Notes: a model not told the origin generated them from the letters alone. A DNA stretch of 64,000 nt from Streptomyces geranii (GCF_002954775.1 NZ_PJME01000003.1:310001-374000); one strand, 5' to 3'; positions 37,831 to 47,160 are shown, numbered from the stretch's first letter. Numbers and translations: made by a program.

Positions 37831-40215
37831 TCACTCCTCGCCGACCCGCTCCAGCAGCGCCACCGGCAGCCGCGCGAAAAGCTCCGCCACGCGCGCGTGC
37901 CCCGTGAACTCCCGCTCCGGGGCCAGCAGATCGGCCCACCGGCCCGGCGGCAGCGGCAGCCGCGTGTCCTGCCAGCCGCCCGTGTCCGCCAGCCGAAGCG
38001 ACAACCGCGTGATCGCCGTGACCACCTCCCCGGAGCGCGCGAACGCCAGACAGTGCGCCGCCGCCGGACCCTCCGCGACAACAGGCGCGTATGTCGCCGT
38101 GTCGCCGAACACCCCGGGACGCCGCGCGCGCAGCCGTAGCGCCGCCCCCGTCAGCTCGGCCTTCACGCCAGGCACCTCCGGAGGGAAGCTGGCCGGGCGC
38201 CGGTTGTCCGGGTCCACCAGCGCCCGGTACTCGCTCTCCGTGCCCTGGTAGAGGTCCGGCACGCCCGGCATCGTCAGATGGACCAGGGCCGCCCCCAGGA
38301 CGTTCGCCCGGACATACGGCTCCAGGACGCCCCGCAGCGCCGCCACGGCCTCGCCGGGCGCCCCGCCCGGCCCCGCCGCCACGAAGGCCGCCACAGCCGC
38401 CTCGTACGCCGGTTCCTGCTCCGTCCAGGCGGTGTGCAGGCCGGCCTCCCGGACGTGCTTCAGCAGGGCGCCCTGGAGCCGCTCCGGGTCCGCCGGGCCC
38501 AGCCCGAAGGCCGTCTGCCAGGCCGCCCACGCCAGCTGGGCGTCCGGCACGCCCTCGCCGGTGCGCGTGACCTCCGCCAGGACGTCCGCCCAGCGCTGCG
38601 GGCACTCGGTGAGCACGGCCAGCGCCGCGCGGACGTCGGCGCTGCGCTTCGTGTCGTGCGTCGACAGCACCGTCCCCGTGGCCGGCCAGTCGCGCTGCAC
38701 GCGCGCGCAGTAGGCGTGGAAGTCCTCCGGCGACACCGCGGGGCTGCCCGGACCGCCGCCGACCTCGGTCGCCGACAGCAGCGGCACATAGCGGTAGAAC
38801 GCCGTGTCCTCCACGGACTTCGCCCGCAGCGCCGACGCCGTCTGCGCGAACCGGTCCCGGAACTCGGCCTGCCCGGGCCCGTCCCCGCAGCGCCCCAGGA
38901 GCAGATTCCGTACGACGTCCACGGCCCCGCCCTCCTCCGGGACGGTGAACGTCCGCCGGGCCTCCTCGGCGGCCTCCTCGGTGACCAGGGAGGCCGCGTC
39001 GCCGGGGGTGTAGGGGCGGTAGACCTCCAGGCGGACCAGCAGCTCGCGCAGCGCGGTCCGCAGGGCCCAGGGGGCGCGGTCGCGCAGGGCGGGGTCCGGG
39101 GAGGTGGCGCAGATACGGTTCGCCACCCGGGTCAGCCGGTCCACCTCGGTGGCCAGCTCGTGCGTCACCACCTTGTACGCGGCCCGCCGTACCGTCGCCT
39201 CCCAATGGCCGCCACGGTCCGCCTGAGGGGCCGCGAAGCGCCGGTACTGGCCGAGGAGTTCACCGGCGCCCGCCGGGTCCGTGAACAGGCCGTCCACGTG
39301 CCGCAGGGCGTCGTACCCGGTGGTACCCGCGACCGGCCAGCCGGCCGGCAGCCGCTCCCCGTCGGCCAGGATCTTCTCGACCACCGTCCAGCGGCCCCCG
39401 CTCGCCCCGTGCAGCCGGCGCAGATAGCCGCCCGGGTCCGCGAGACCGTCCGGATGGTCCACCCGCAGGCCCTCCACGACCCCGTCGTCGAGAAGTTCCA
39501 GCAGTTTCCCGTGGGTCGCCGCGAACACCTCCGGGTCCTCGACCCGCACCCCGATCAGCTCCGAGATGCTGAAGAAACGCCGGTAGTTCAGCTCGGTGCG
39601 GGCCAGCCGCCACCACACCGGGCGGTACCACTGGGCGTCGACGAGCTGCGGCAGCGGCAGTTCCTCGGTGCCCTCGCGGAGGGGGAGGACATGGTCGTAG
39701 TAGCGCAGGACATGACCGTCGTACCCCAGGTGCGCGTCCTGCCACCGCTCGACCTTCAGCTCGTCGCTCACGGCGCCGAGCGGCTGCCCGAGCAGCGGCA
39801 TCAGCACCTGGCCGCCCTGCGCCTCCCAGTCGATGTCGAACCAGCGCGCGTACGGGGAACCGGGGCCCTCCCTGAGCACCTCCCACAGGGGGCGGTTGTG
39901 GCGCGGCGACATGGCCATGTGGTTGGGCACGATGTCGGCGATCAGCCCGAGACCGTGCTCCCGCGCGGTGCGCGCCAGTGCGCGCAGCCCGTCCTCGCCG
40001 CCGAGTTCACCGCGCACGCGCGCGGGGTCCACGATGTCGTAGCCGTGCGTCGACCCGGGCACGGCCTCCAGGAACGGCGACAGATGCAGGTGCGAGACGC
40101 CGAGCGAGGCCAGATACGGCACGGCCGCCGCCGCTGCGTCGAACGGGAACGCGGGCTGGAGCTGCAGCCGGTAGGTGGCCGTGGGCACGACCGGGTCAGG
40201 GCGCTCAGGTGTCAT
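37831..40215 (-). CDS. treY: Maltooligosyl-trehalose synthase
   Basis: 794 residues, the family's usual size. It starts TATYRLQLQPAFPFDAA and carries LADIVPNHMAMS, the GH13 nucleophile Asp in GLRVDHPDGLADP, acid/base Glu in VVEKILADGE and the third acid in STHDTKRSADVRA. It isomerises the reducing-end alpha-1,4 bond of maltodextrins to an alpha-1,1 bond, making maltooligosyl-trehalose for TreZ. It follows glgX by 68 bases on the same strand, so the two are probably cotranscribed. Confidence 0.96.
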   Translation of the reverse strand: MTPERPDPVVPTATYRLQLQPAFPFDAAAAAVPYLASLGVSHLHLSPFLEAVPGSTHGYDIVDPARVRGELGGEDGLRALARTAREHGLGLIADIVPNHMAMSPRHNRPLWEVLREGPGSPYARWFDIDWEAQGGQVLMPLLGQPLGAVSDELKVERWQDAHLGYDGHVLRYYDHVLPLREGTEELPLPQLVDAQWYRPVWWRLARTELNYRRFFSISELIGVRVEDPEVFAATHGKLLELLDDGVVEGLRVDHPDGLADPGGYLRRLHGASGGRWTVVEKILADGERLPAGWPVAGTTGYDALRHVDGLFTDPAGAGELLGQYRRFAAPQADRGGHWEATVRRAAYKVVTHELATEVDRLTRVANRICATSPDPALRDRAPWALRTALRELLVRLEVYRPYTPGDAASLVTEEAAEEARRTFTVPEEGGAVDVVRNLLLGRCGDGPGQAEFRDRFAQTASALRAKSVEDTAFYRYVPLLSATEVGGGPGSPAVSPEDFHAYCARVQRDWPATGTVLSTHDTKRSADVRAALAVLTECPQRWADVLAEVTRTGEGVPDAQLAWAAWQTAFGLGPADPERLQGALLKHVREAGLHTAWTEQEPAYEAAVAAFVAAGPGGAPGEAVAALRGVLEPYVRANVLGAALVHLTMPGVPDLYQGTESEYRALVDPDNRRPASFPPEVPGVKAELTGAALRLRARRPGVFGDTATYAPVVAEGPAAAHCLAFARSGEVVTAITRLSLRLADTGGWQDTRLPLPPGRWADLLAPEREFTGHARVAELFARLPVALLERVGEE

Positions 40216-40283
40216 GGGAACCTACGTACCCGCCCAGCAGCCTTTCGTGTCATGGGGTCGTGCATCCGGTCGCCGGACGGGCC

Positions 40284-42440
40284 CTATGCAGGGCGCTGCA
40301 GCACCGTCAGGCTGCGGTCCGTCAGGGTCAGCCGGTCGCCCGCCTCCACCTTCGCGCCCGTGCCCGGGGGCACCCCCTCCGGGCGGGCCGTGTCGATCAC
40401 GACCTGCCATCTGCGGCCGTGGTTGACCGGCACCACGAACTCCAGCGTCTTCGGGGAGGCGTTGAACATCAGCAGGAACGAGTCGTCGGCGATCCGCTCA
40501 CCGCGGGCACCCGGTTCGGAGATCGCGTTGCCGTTGAGGAACACGCTCATCGCGCCCGCCTGCGACGAGTCCCAGTCCCGCTGGACCATCTCCTCGCCCG
40601 CCGGGGTGAACCAGGCGATGTCCGACAGGTCGTCGTGAGTGCCCTCCACGGGACGGCCGTGGAAGAAGCGGCGCCTGCGGAAGACCGGGTGGTCCTTGCG
40701 CAGCCACACCATCGCGCGCGTGAAGGCCAGCAGATCGGCCGGCCCGGCCTCGCCGTCGTCGTCGCCCGCGGTGCCGCCGTCGCTCTCCCCGGCGTCCGGC
40801 CACGGCACCCAGGAGATCTCGTTGTCCTGGCAGTACGCGTTGTTGTTGCCGCCCTGGGTGCGGGCGAACTCGTCGCCGTGGCTGATCATGGGCACGCCCT
40901 GGGACAGCATCAGGGTCGCGATGAAGTTCCGCAGCTGGCGCCCCCGCAAGGCGAGGACGTCCGGGTCGTCGGTCTCGCCCTCCGCGCCGCAGTTCCAGGA
41001 CCGGTTGTGGCTCTCGCCGTCCCGGTTGTCCTCGCCGTTGGCCAGGTTGCGCTTGTCGTTGTACGACACCAGGTCGTTGAGGGTGAAACCGTCGTGGCAG
41101 GTCACGAAGTTGATCGAGGCCAGCGGGCGGCGGCCGTCGTCCTGGTAGAGGTCCGAGGAGCCGGTCAGCCGGGACGCGAACTCCGCGAGCGTGCGCGGCT
41201 CGCCCCGCCACATGTCCCGTACGGTGTCGCGGTACTTGCCGTTCCACTCGGTCCACAGCGGCGGGAAGTTGCCCACCTGGTAGCCGCCCTCGCCCACGTC
41301 CCACGGCTCGGCGATCAGCTTCACCTGGGACACCACCGGGTCCTGCTGGACCAGGTCGAAGAACGACGACAGCCGGTCCACCTCGTGGAACTGCCTGGCC
41401 AGCGTGGCCGCGAGGTCGAAGCGGAAGCCGTCCACGTGCATCTCGGTGACCCAGTAGCGCAGCGAGTCCATGATCAGCTGGAGGACGTGCGGGGACCGCA
41501 TGAGCAGCGAGTTGCCGGTGCCCGTGGTGTCCATGTAGTAGCGCTGGTCCTCGGCGAGCCGGTAGTACTGCGCGTTGTCGATGCCCCGGAAGGACAGCGT
41601 CGGGCCCAGGTGGTTGCCCTCCGCGGTGTGGTTGTAGACCACGTCCAGGATGACCTCGATACCGGCCTCGTGCAGCGCCCGCACCGCCGACTTGAACTCC
41701 AGGACCTGCTGGCCGCGGTCGCCCCAGGAGGCGTACGCGTTGTGCGGGGCGAAGAAGCCGATCGTGTTGTAGCCCCAGTAGTTGTTCAGGCCCATGTCGA
41801 CCAGCCGGTGGTCGTTCACGAACTGGTGGACCGGCATCAGCTCCAGGGCGGTGACCCCGAGCTTGGTCAGGTGTTCGATGATCGCCGGGTGGGCGAGCGC
41901 CGCGTAGGTCCCGCGCAACTCCTCGGGCAGCGCCGGGTGGCGCATCGTCAGGCCCTTCACATGGGCCTCGTAGATCACCGTGTGGTGGTACTCGGTGCGC
42001 GGGCGCCGGTCGTCGCCCCAGTCGAAGTACGGGTTGACCACGACGGACGACATGGTGTGCGGCGCCGAGTCCAGGTCGTTGCGCCGCTCGGGTGCGTCGA
42101 AGTGGTAGCCGTAGACCTCCTCGCCCCAGGTCACCGCGCCGCTGATCGCCTTCGCGTACGGGTCGAGCAGCAGCTTCGCCGAGTTGGACCGCTGGCCGCG
42201 CTCGGGCGCGTACGGGCCGTGCATCCGGAAGCCGTACCGCTGGCCCGGCATCACGCCGGGCAGATACGCATGCCGGACGAACGCGTCGCTCTCCCGCAGT
42301 TCGACCGCAGTCTCCGAGCCGTCGTCGTGCAGCAGACACAGTTCGACCCGGTCGGCGGCCTCCGAGAAGACCGCGAAGTTGGTGCCGGCGCCGTCGTACG
42401 TGGCACCGAGTGGGTACGCCTCTCCTGGCCAGACCTGCAT
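40284..42440 (-). CDS. glgX: Glycogen debranching enzyme GlgX
   Basis: 718 residues from ATG at 42440, giving the family's start MQVWPGEAYPLGATYDG. A CBM48 domain precedes a GH13 isoamylase-type barrel: VYNHTAEG, nucleophile Asp in DGFRFDLA, acid/base Glu in LIAEPWDVGEGGYQ and the third acid in VTCHDGFTLNDL. It cuts alpha-1,6 branches from phosphorylase-limited glycogen, supplying linear chains to TreY. It is the first gene of the glgX-treY unit and diverges from the amine-oxidase genes across a 190-base promoter region. Confidence 0.95.
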   Translation of the reverse strand: MQVWPGEAYPLGATYDGAGTNFAVFSEAADRVELCLLHDDGSETAVELRESDAFVRHAYLPGVMPGQRYGFRMHGPYAPERGQRSNSAKLLLDPYAKAISGAVTWGEEVYGYHFDAPERRNDLDSAPHTMSSVVVNPYFDWGDDRRPRTEYHHTVIYEAHVKGLTMRHPALPEELRGTYAALAHPAIIEHLTKLGVTALELMPVHQFVNDHRLVDMGLNNYWGYNTIGFFAPHNAYASWGDRGQQVLEFKSAVRALHEAGIEVILDVVYNHTAEGNHLGPTLSFRGIDNAQYYRLAEDQRYYMDTTGTGNSLLMRSPHVLQLIMDSLRYWVTEMHVDGFRFDLAATLARQFHEVDRLSSFFDLVQQDPVVSQVKLIAEPWDVGEGGYQVGNFPPLWTEWNGKYRDTVRDMWRGEPRTLAEFASRLTGSSDLYQDDGRRPLASINFVTCHDGFTLNDLVSYNDKRNLANGEDNRDGESHNRSWNCGAEGETDDPDVLALRGRQLRNFIATLMLSQGVPMISHGDEFARTQGGNNNAYCQDNEISWVPWPDAGESDGGTAGDDDGEAGPADLLAFTRAMVWLRKDHPVFRRRRFFHGRPVEGTHDDLSDIAWFTPAGEEMVQRDWDSSQAGAMSVFLNGNAISEPGARGERIADDSFLLMFNASPKTLEFVVPVNHGRRWQVVIDTARPEGVPPGTGAKVEAGDRLTLTDRSLTVLQRPA

Positions 42441-42629
42441 GCACCCGACTCTTTCAGTTGTGGTTCGACGCTGGGGCGACTCCGCTCCGAGTCTCCCCGA
42501 AAGTGATGGAACCACCTACGACTTACGTCCCTCTTACCGGTCGACCAGTGCGTACCCGCTCACCCGGGTATGTCAAAACCTTCCTTCTTCACATACTCCC
42601 TGGGCTGTGAGGGGGAGTAAGGGGACAAT

Positions 42630-43460
42630 GTGCGCAAGATCGTGCGCCGCCACCTGGGCAAGGTGGTGGCGGGTACGGGGATCGCGGTGGCCGGTACGGC
42701 CGTCATGATCGCGGTGACGCTGCCGGGACCGGCGGGGGCCGACGAATCGGGAGGTACGGGGAGCGCGGGGAACTCGGGCAGTCCGACGAGCACGGGCGGG
42801 AGCGCGGACCAGTCCGGGCAGCAGGCCGCCGTGCCGCCCGGCGTCGTCGAACAGGTGCCCGCCGAGGGCGCGAAGGGCACCGGCCGCGACCCGCTGACCG
42901 ACGGCGAGATGGCGAAGGTCGAGCGGATCGTCCTCAACCGCCAGCTGCTCGACTCCAGTGAGAACGTCGAGGGGGAGCGCGGCCCGCAGCGGATCGGCGT
43001 CGACCTCGCCGACCCCGAGGCCTCCGAGGTGGACAACGCGAACGCGCCCCGGCGCGCGGACGTGTCGTACTACGACTACAAGGACGACACCCTGGTCACC
43101 AGGACCGTCAACCTCGACACCGGCAAGGTCGAGCGGACCGGCACCCAGCACGGCGTACAGCCGCCGCTGACCCGCGCCGAGACCGCCGAGGCGACCGTGC
43201 TGCTGATAGCCGACCCGCTGGGCGCGGGCCTGAAGGCCGACTACAAGGACGCGACCGGCAAGGACCTCACCGCACCGGACCAGCTGCTCGTCACCAGCAT
43301 GATCTACCGGGCCGTCCCGGGCGCCCAGCCCGCCGTGCTCGCCTCCTGCGGTGAGCACCGCTGCGTGCGGCTCTTCCCGAAGGTGAAGAACGGGCCCTGG
43401 ATAGACGCCCGTTCGCTGGTGATCGACCTGAGCACGCGCAAGGTCGCCGCGCTCGGCTGA
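42630..43460 (+). CDS. Secreted protein resembling the N2/N3 domains of copper amine oxidase
   Basis: 276 residues from GTG at 42630, with AAGGGG 5 bases upstream. The N-terminus (KIVRRHLGKVVAGTGIAV) looks like a signal peptide, possibly Tat, ending near GAGA-DES. After a Gly/Ser linker the domain has DPLTDGEMAKVERIVLN, VSYYDYKDDTLVTRTVNLD, GVQPPLTRAETAEATVLL and WIDARSLVIDLSTRKV. These follow the order and character of the small N-terminal domains of copper amine oxidases, where a GVQPPLT-like turn is typical. The downstream gene encodes a catalytic-type domain lacking them, so this is probably its partner. The homology is my reading, not a search. Confidence 0.75.
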   Translation: MRKIVRRHLGKVVAGTGIAVAGTAVMIAVTLPGPAGADESGGTGSAGNSGSPTSTGGSADQSGQQAAVPPGVVEQVPAEGAKGTGRDPLTDGEMAKVERIVLNRQLLDSSENVEGERGPQRIGVDLADPEASEVDNANAPRRADVSYYDYKDDTLVTRTVNLDTGKVERTGTQHGVQPPLTRAETAEATVLLIADPLGAGLKADYKDATGKDLTAPDQLLVTSMIYRAVPGAQPAVLASCGEHRCVRLFPKVKNGPWIDARSLVIDLSTRKVAALG

Positions 43461-43466
43461 CCGGGG

Positions 43467-43550
43467 GCTCTTCCTTCCCGCCCCCTTCCCTCTTTCCCTC
43501 TCCTGTCCCTCCCCTTACTCCTGTTACCCCTGTCTCGATCTCTCCTCCTT
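43467..43550 (+). other. Pyrimidine-rich tract between the two amine-oxidase-like genes
   Basis: About 84 bases contain only some eight purines on the + strand. The RNA would be C-rich and G-poor, as in rho-utilisation sites. It ends just before GGGAG (43551-43555), the ribosome-binding site of the next gene. Confidence 0.6.
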
Positions 43551-43565
43551 GGGAGTCTCTTCGTC

Positions 43566-44861
43566 ATGCGCGAAAAGTATGTGCTCGCCGGCCTCTCCGC
43601 GGTCGCCCTGGCCGCGGGCCTCACCACGGCGGCGGGCCCGGCCACCGCCCAGCCGAAGGCGGGCCCCGTGCCGCCCGCCCCGTGCAGTGCGCCGTACCGC
43701 ATCGAGCAGAAGCTCACCACCGGCACCACCTGGCGGATGTGCTGGCGCTACGAGAGCGAGGCCGGGCTCGTCCTGGAGAACGTCACGTACCAGCCCCCGG
43801 GCGAGTCCCCCATCAAGGTCCTCAACTCGGCGAAGCTCGGCCAGATACACGTCCCCTACGACGACGGCAAGGCCGAGTACAGCGACCTCACCCAGGCGGG
43901 CTTCGGCCAGGGCCTGATGAACCTCGCGCCCGGTGAGTGCCCCGGCGGCACCATCAAGACCGTCAAGGTCCCCGAGGCCTGGGACCCGGACAACGCGAAC
44001 GTCAAGGGCCTGTGCACCACGACCCGTTCACGCGGCCACGCCTACCGCATGCAGGGCGACACCGCGGGCAAGGTCTGGCAGACCCAGGGCAAGGACCTGC
44101 TCGTCTACACCGTCAACCAGGTCGGCTGGTACGAATACATCACCGAGTGGCGCTTCCAGGACGACGGCACCGTCAACATGAACGTCGGCGCCACCGGCAG
44201 CCTCGCCCCCGAGGACTACGACGCGGGCGACGGCCGCGGCTGGCCCATCGGCAAGGGCGCCAAGGCGTACGCCACCAGCCACAGCCACAACGTCTTCTGG
44301 CGGCTCGACTTCGGCCTCGACGGCTCCTCCAAGGGCAAGATCGAGCAGTACGACTCCGTGGTCAGCCCGCCCGCGAGCGGCGACGAGGGACCCACGAACA
44401 GAACGACCCGCACCCAGGTCAAGAAGGAACTCGCGGGCGACGCCAAGAACATGCGCTGGTGGCGGATCGTCAGCGCCACCGGCAAGAACAAGGACGGCCA
44501 CGCGCGCTCGTACGAGATCGTCCCCGGCGCCAGCACCAAGTACCCGGGCCGCGGCTTCACCAAGCACGACATCTACTTCACCGAGTACAACAAGTGCGAG
44601 CAGTTCGCCAGCGACAACCTGGGCAACTGCGGTGCGGGCGCGAAGAAATCGGTCGACGGATGGGTCAACGGACAGACCCTCACACACCCGTTGGTCTGGG
44701 TGAACGTCGGCTTCCACCACATAGCCCGGGACGAGGACCAGCAGCCCATGCCGGTCCACTGGCAGGGCTTCGCCATCGCCCCGCGCGATGTCACGGCTAT
44801 GAATCCGCTCACTCCCGCCGCCCTCGCCGATCAGAACGGGCATGTCGAAAGCGGTAGTTGA
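43566..44861 (+). CDS. Secreted copper amine oxidase-like catalytic domain, shortened and divergent
   Basis: 431 residues with a Sec-type signal peptide ending near ATA-QPK. It matches the C-terminal barrel of copper amine oxidases: QVGWYEYITEWRFQDDGTV, with Tyr189 at the place of the self-processed topaquinone Tyr; HSH at 239-241; and GFHHIARDEDQQPMPVHW, with His385 as third copper ligand. The usual Asn before the Tyr is Trp here. The segment matching the catalytic-base motif (FDAGEYG in the family) reads TQAGFG, so the Asp appears to be Gln110. Length is about two-thirds of normal because the N-terminal domains are absent; they seem to be encoded upstream. Activity is therefore uncertain. 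Confidence 0.8.
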   Translation: MREKYVLAGLSAVALAAGLTTAAGPATAQPKAGPVPPAPCSAPYRIEQKLTTGTTWRMCWRYESEAGLVLENVTYQPPGESPIKVLNSAKLGQIHVPYDDGKAEYSDLTQAGFGQGLMNLAPGECPGGTIKTVKVPEAWDPDNANVKGLCTTTRSRGHAYRMQGDTAGKVWQTQGKDLLVYTVNQVGWYEYITEWRFQDDGTVNMNVGATGSLAPEDYDAGDGRGWPIGKGAKAYATSHSHNVFWRLDFGLDGSSKGKIEQYDSVVSPPASGDEGPTNRTTRTQVKKELAGDAKNMRWWRIVSATGKNKDGHARSYEIVPGASTKYPGRGFTKHDIYFTEYNKCEQFASDNLGNCGAGAKKSVDGWVNGQTLTHPLVWVNVGFHHIARDEDQQPMPVHWQGFAIAPRDVTAMNPLTPAALADQNGHVESGS

Positions 44862-44976
44862 GAAACGACCCTGTCCATCCTGCTGCACCGCCGACCGCTC
44901 CCGGAGTACCCTTCCTTGATCGTTGGCCGGGACCGGCCACGGGGAGAAGCTCGGGGGAGCGGAAGGCGGTACACGG

Positions 44977-46215
44977 GTGGGCTCGGGAGGGCTGGAGCTG
45001 CCCCCTGGTGACGAGAGTCACGAGGGGAACTCCACAGAGGTCCCGCCCGGCGCGGTGTCCCTGGCACGGCCGATGGAGACGGGTTCCATTGGACCGGAAC
45101 TGGACTGGGACGCCGACGCCTGGCGCGAGGTGCGTACGCGCGCCCAGCGGGCCGGCCGGGCCTACATCTGGCTGAACCTGGTCGAACAGCGCCTGCGCGC
45201 GGTCGTGGCCGCCGTACTGCGCCCGATCTACGAACCTGTCCACGGCGACGAGTGGGTGGTCGCCGCCGCGGGCCCGGCCGGTCAGGAGTGGGTGCAGCGA
45301 GCGGTCGCGGTACGTGAAGTCAGCCGCCGCAAGGGCTACTTGCTCGACCCCGCCGACGACAACGTCCTGAGCTTCCTCACCTTGCCCCAGCTGCGCGAGC
45401 TGATGGTGCAGCACTGGCCGTGCTTCGAGCCGTACGTCGACGAGCGCCGCGACGTCGAACTCGCCCTGGACGAGCTGGAGGTGACGCGCAACGTCGTCTC
45501 CCGCAACCGCGCCCTGTCCGAGGCCGTCCTCAACCAGGCCGAACGCGCCTCCGGCAAGCTCCTGGAGACCCTCGGCGCGGGCGGCGACGTACCCTCCGCG
45601 CGCAGGCTGCCGGTGGACGCCGTAGAGGACCTGGTGGGCGACCGGTACGGCGACGTGGTCGCCGTGCACACCGACCGGGTGCGGCTGATGCGCCAGTTCC
45701 CGGCCGAGGACATCTTCGGCGGCGCGCGCCGCCTCGACGCCATCGGCATCGGCCTCAACCTGCTGGTGCAGAACTTCTCCGGACGGCGACTGGTGCGCCT
45801 CGCGGAGTCCGGCTGCCGGGTACGGCTGCTGTTCCTGAACCCCGCGTCCAGCGCGGTGAAGCGGCGCGAGCGGGAACTCGGCCTCAAGCGGGGCGAGTTG
45901 AGCCGAGCCGTGGAAATGAACATCCTGCACATGCGCCGGGTGCGGTCGAAGCTGCGCGACCCCGGCGCCTTCGAGATCCAGGTCTTCGACGAGACACCCC
46001 GCTTCACCGCCTACCTCGTCGACGGGGACGGCTCGGACGGGGTCGCGATCGTGCAGACCTATCTGCGGCGGACCCGGGGCATGGAGGCGCCGGTGCTGGT
46101 GCTGCGGGGCGGGAGCCGGACGGTCAAGTCGGGCGAGGTGGAGGAGATCGGTATCTTCCCGACGTATCGCGAGGAGTTCGAGGTGGCCTGGGCGGATTCG
46201 CGGCCGGTGTCCTGA
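44977..46215 (+). CDS. SAV2148-type HEPN domain protein
   Basis: 412 residues from GTG at 44977, with GGAAGG 10 bases upstream and the family's typical start GSGGLELPPGD. A helical N-terminal domain contains R82-x6-H89 (RPIYEPVH), the R-x4-6-H motif of HEPN ribonucleases. The middle is helical and charged (LDELEVTRNVVSRNRALSEA), and the C-terminal third (RRLVRLAESGCRVRLLFLNP, FEIQVFDETPRFTAYLVDG) resembles the phospholipase D-like or DUF fold seen in other signalling proteins; that last point is tentative. It is a conserved streptomycete protein with no settled function. A DEDDh exonuclease gene follows on the same strand. Confidence 0.82.
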   Translation: MGSGGLELPPGDESHEGNSTEVPPGAVSLARPMETGSIGPELDWDADAWREVRTRAQRAGRAYIWLNLVEQRLRAVVAAVLRPIYEPVHGDEWVVAAAGPAGQEWVQRAVAVREVSRRKGYLLDPADDNVLSFLTLPQLRELMVQHWPCFEPYVDERRDVELALDELEVTRNVVSRNRALSEAVLNQAERASGKLLETLGAGGDVPSARRLPVDAVEDLVGDRYGDVVAVHTDRVRLMRQFPAEDIFGGARRLDAIGIGLNLLVQNFSGRRLVRLAESGCRVRLLFLNPASSAVKRRERELGLKRGELSRAVEMNILHMRRVRSKLRDPGAFEIQVFDETPRFTAYLVDGDGSDGVAIVQTYLRRTRGMEAPVLVLRGGSRTVKSGEVEEIGIFPTYREEFEVAWADSRPVS

Positions 46216-46327
46216 CCTGACCGGCCTGTGCGGCTCCGGCAAGCGGAGTGCGGTCCTCTGATTGTCAGTGGCTCGTGGGATCGTGGAGACCACTGGGGGA
46301 AAGCACCACCAAGAAGGGGGGCCAGGC

Positions 46328-47047
46328 ATGGGCTGGCACCAAGAGCTGCTGATCGGCTTCGACCTGGAGACGACCGGGACGGACCCGCGCGAGGCGCGCA
46401 TCGTCACCGGCGCGGTGATCGAGGTGAGGGGCGGGGAACCGCTCGGCCGCCGGGAATGGCTGGCGGATCCGGGCGTCGAGATCCCGGCGGACGCGGTGGC
46501 CGTGCACGGCATCACCAACGAGCGCGCGACGAGCGAGGGGCGCCCGGCCGACCAGGTCGCGGACGCCATCGCGGAGGTGCTGGTGGGGTACTGGAGGACG
46601 GGCGTACCGGTCGTCGCCTACAACGCCAACTTCGACCTCACCCTGCTCTCGGCGGAGCTGCGGCGGCACGAGCTGCCGTCCCTGCGGGAGCGGTTGGACG
46701 GGCTGGAACCGGCGCCGGTGATCGACCCGTACACGATCGACCGGTCCGTCGACCGCTATCGGCGCGGGAAGCGGAACCTCGAAGCGGTGTGTACGGAGTA
46801 CGGGGTCGCGTTGGACGCGGCGCACGACGCGTCGGCGGATGCGTTGGCGGCGGCGCGGTTGGCGTGTGCGATAGCCGAGCGGCATCCCAAGGTGGGTGGG
46901 TTGGGGCCGGTGGAGCTGCATCGGCGGCAGGTCGAGTGGTATGCGGAGTGGGCGGCGGATTTTCAGGGGTTCTTGCGGAGGAAGGGGGAGGTGGGGGCTG
47001 TGGTGGATGGGAGTTGGCCTGTGCGGGAGGTTGGGGTCGGGGTTTGA
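46328..47047 (+). CDS. DEDDh 3'-5' exonuclease (DnaQ-like)
   Basis: 239 residues from ATG at 46328 with a G-rich ribosome-binding site about 8 bases upstream. The Exo motifs are FDLETTGTD (Asp12, Glu14), AYNANFDLTLL (Asp103) and HDASADALAAARL (His166, Asp171), the full DEDDh set. VAVHGITNERA is also conserved. No polymerase or UvrC-like domain is attached. Such proteins trim DNA or RNA 3' ends; the substrate is unknown. It lies 112 bases after the HEPN gene. Confidence 0.93.
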   Translation: MGWHQELLIGFDLETTGTDPREARIVTGAVIEVRGGEPLGRREWLADPGVEIPADAVAVHGITNERATSEGRPADQVADAIAEVLVGYWRTGVPVVAYNANFDLTLLSAELRRHELPSLRERLDGLEPAPVIDPYTIDRSVDRYRRGKRNLEAVCTEYGVALDAAHDASADALAAARLACAIAERHPKVGGLGPVELHRRQVEWYAEWAADFQGFLRRKGEVGAVVDGSWPVREVGVGV

Positions 47048-47058
47048 GGGTGGGGGTT

Positions 47059-47160
47059 CAGCCTGTCCGGCGTTTGAGGACAAGGCTCGTTCAGCGCCGT
47101 AGCGGGGGTTCGGGGGCGGAGCCCCCGAGGATGGTGGGGGTCCCCCCTCTGGGGGAGGGT
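47059..47160. repeat. Streptomyces-type dispersed intergenic repeat with hairpin
   Basis: The unit has the GTCCGGCGTTTGAGGAC box followed by a G-rich stretch and the hairpin TCGGGGGC / GCCCCCGA (47110-47117 and 47121-47128, loop GGA). I recognise this arrangement as widespread between Streptomyces genes. It lies between the convergent exonuclease and EamA genes and supplies the last codons of the latter. Confidence 0.7.
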
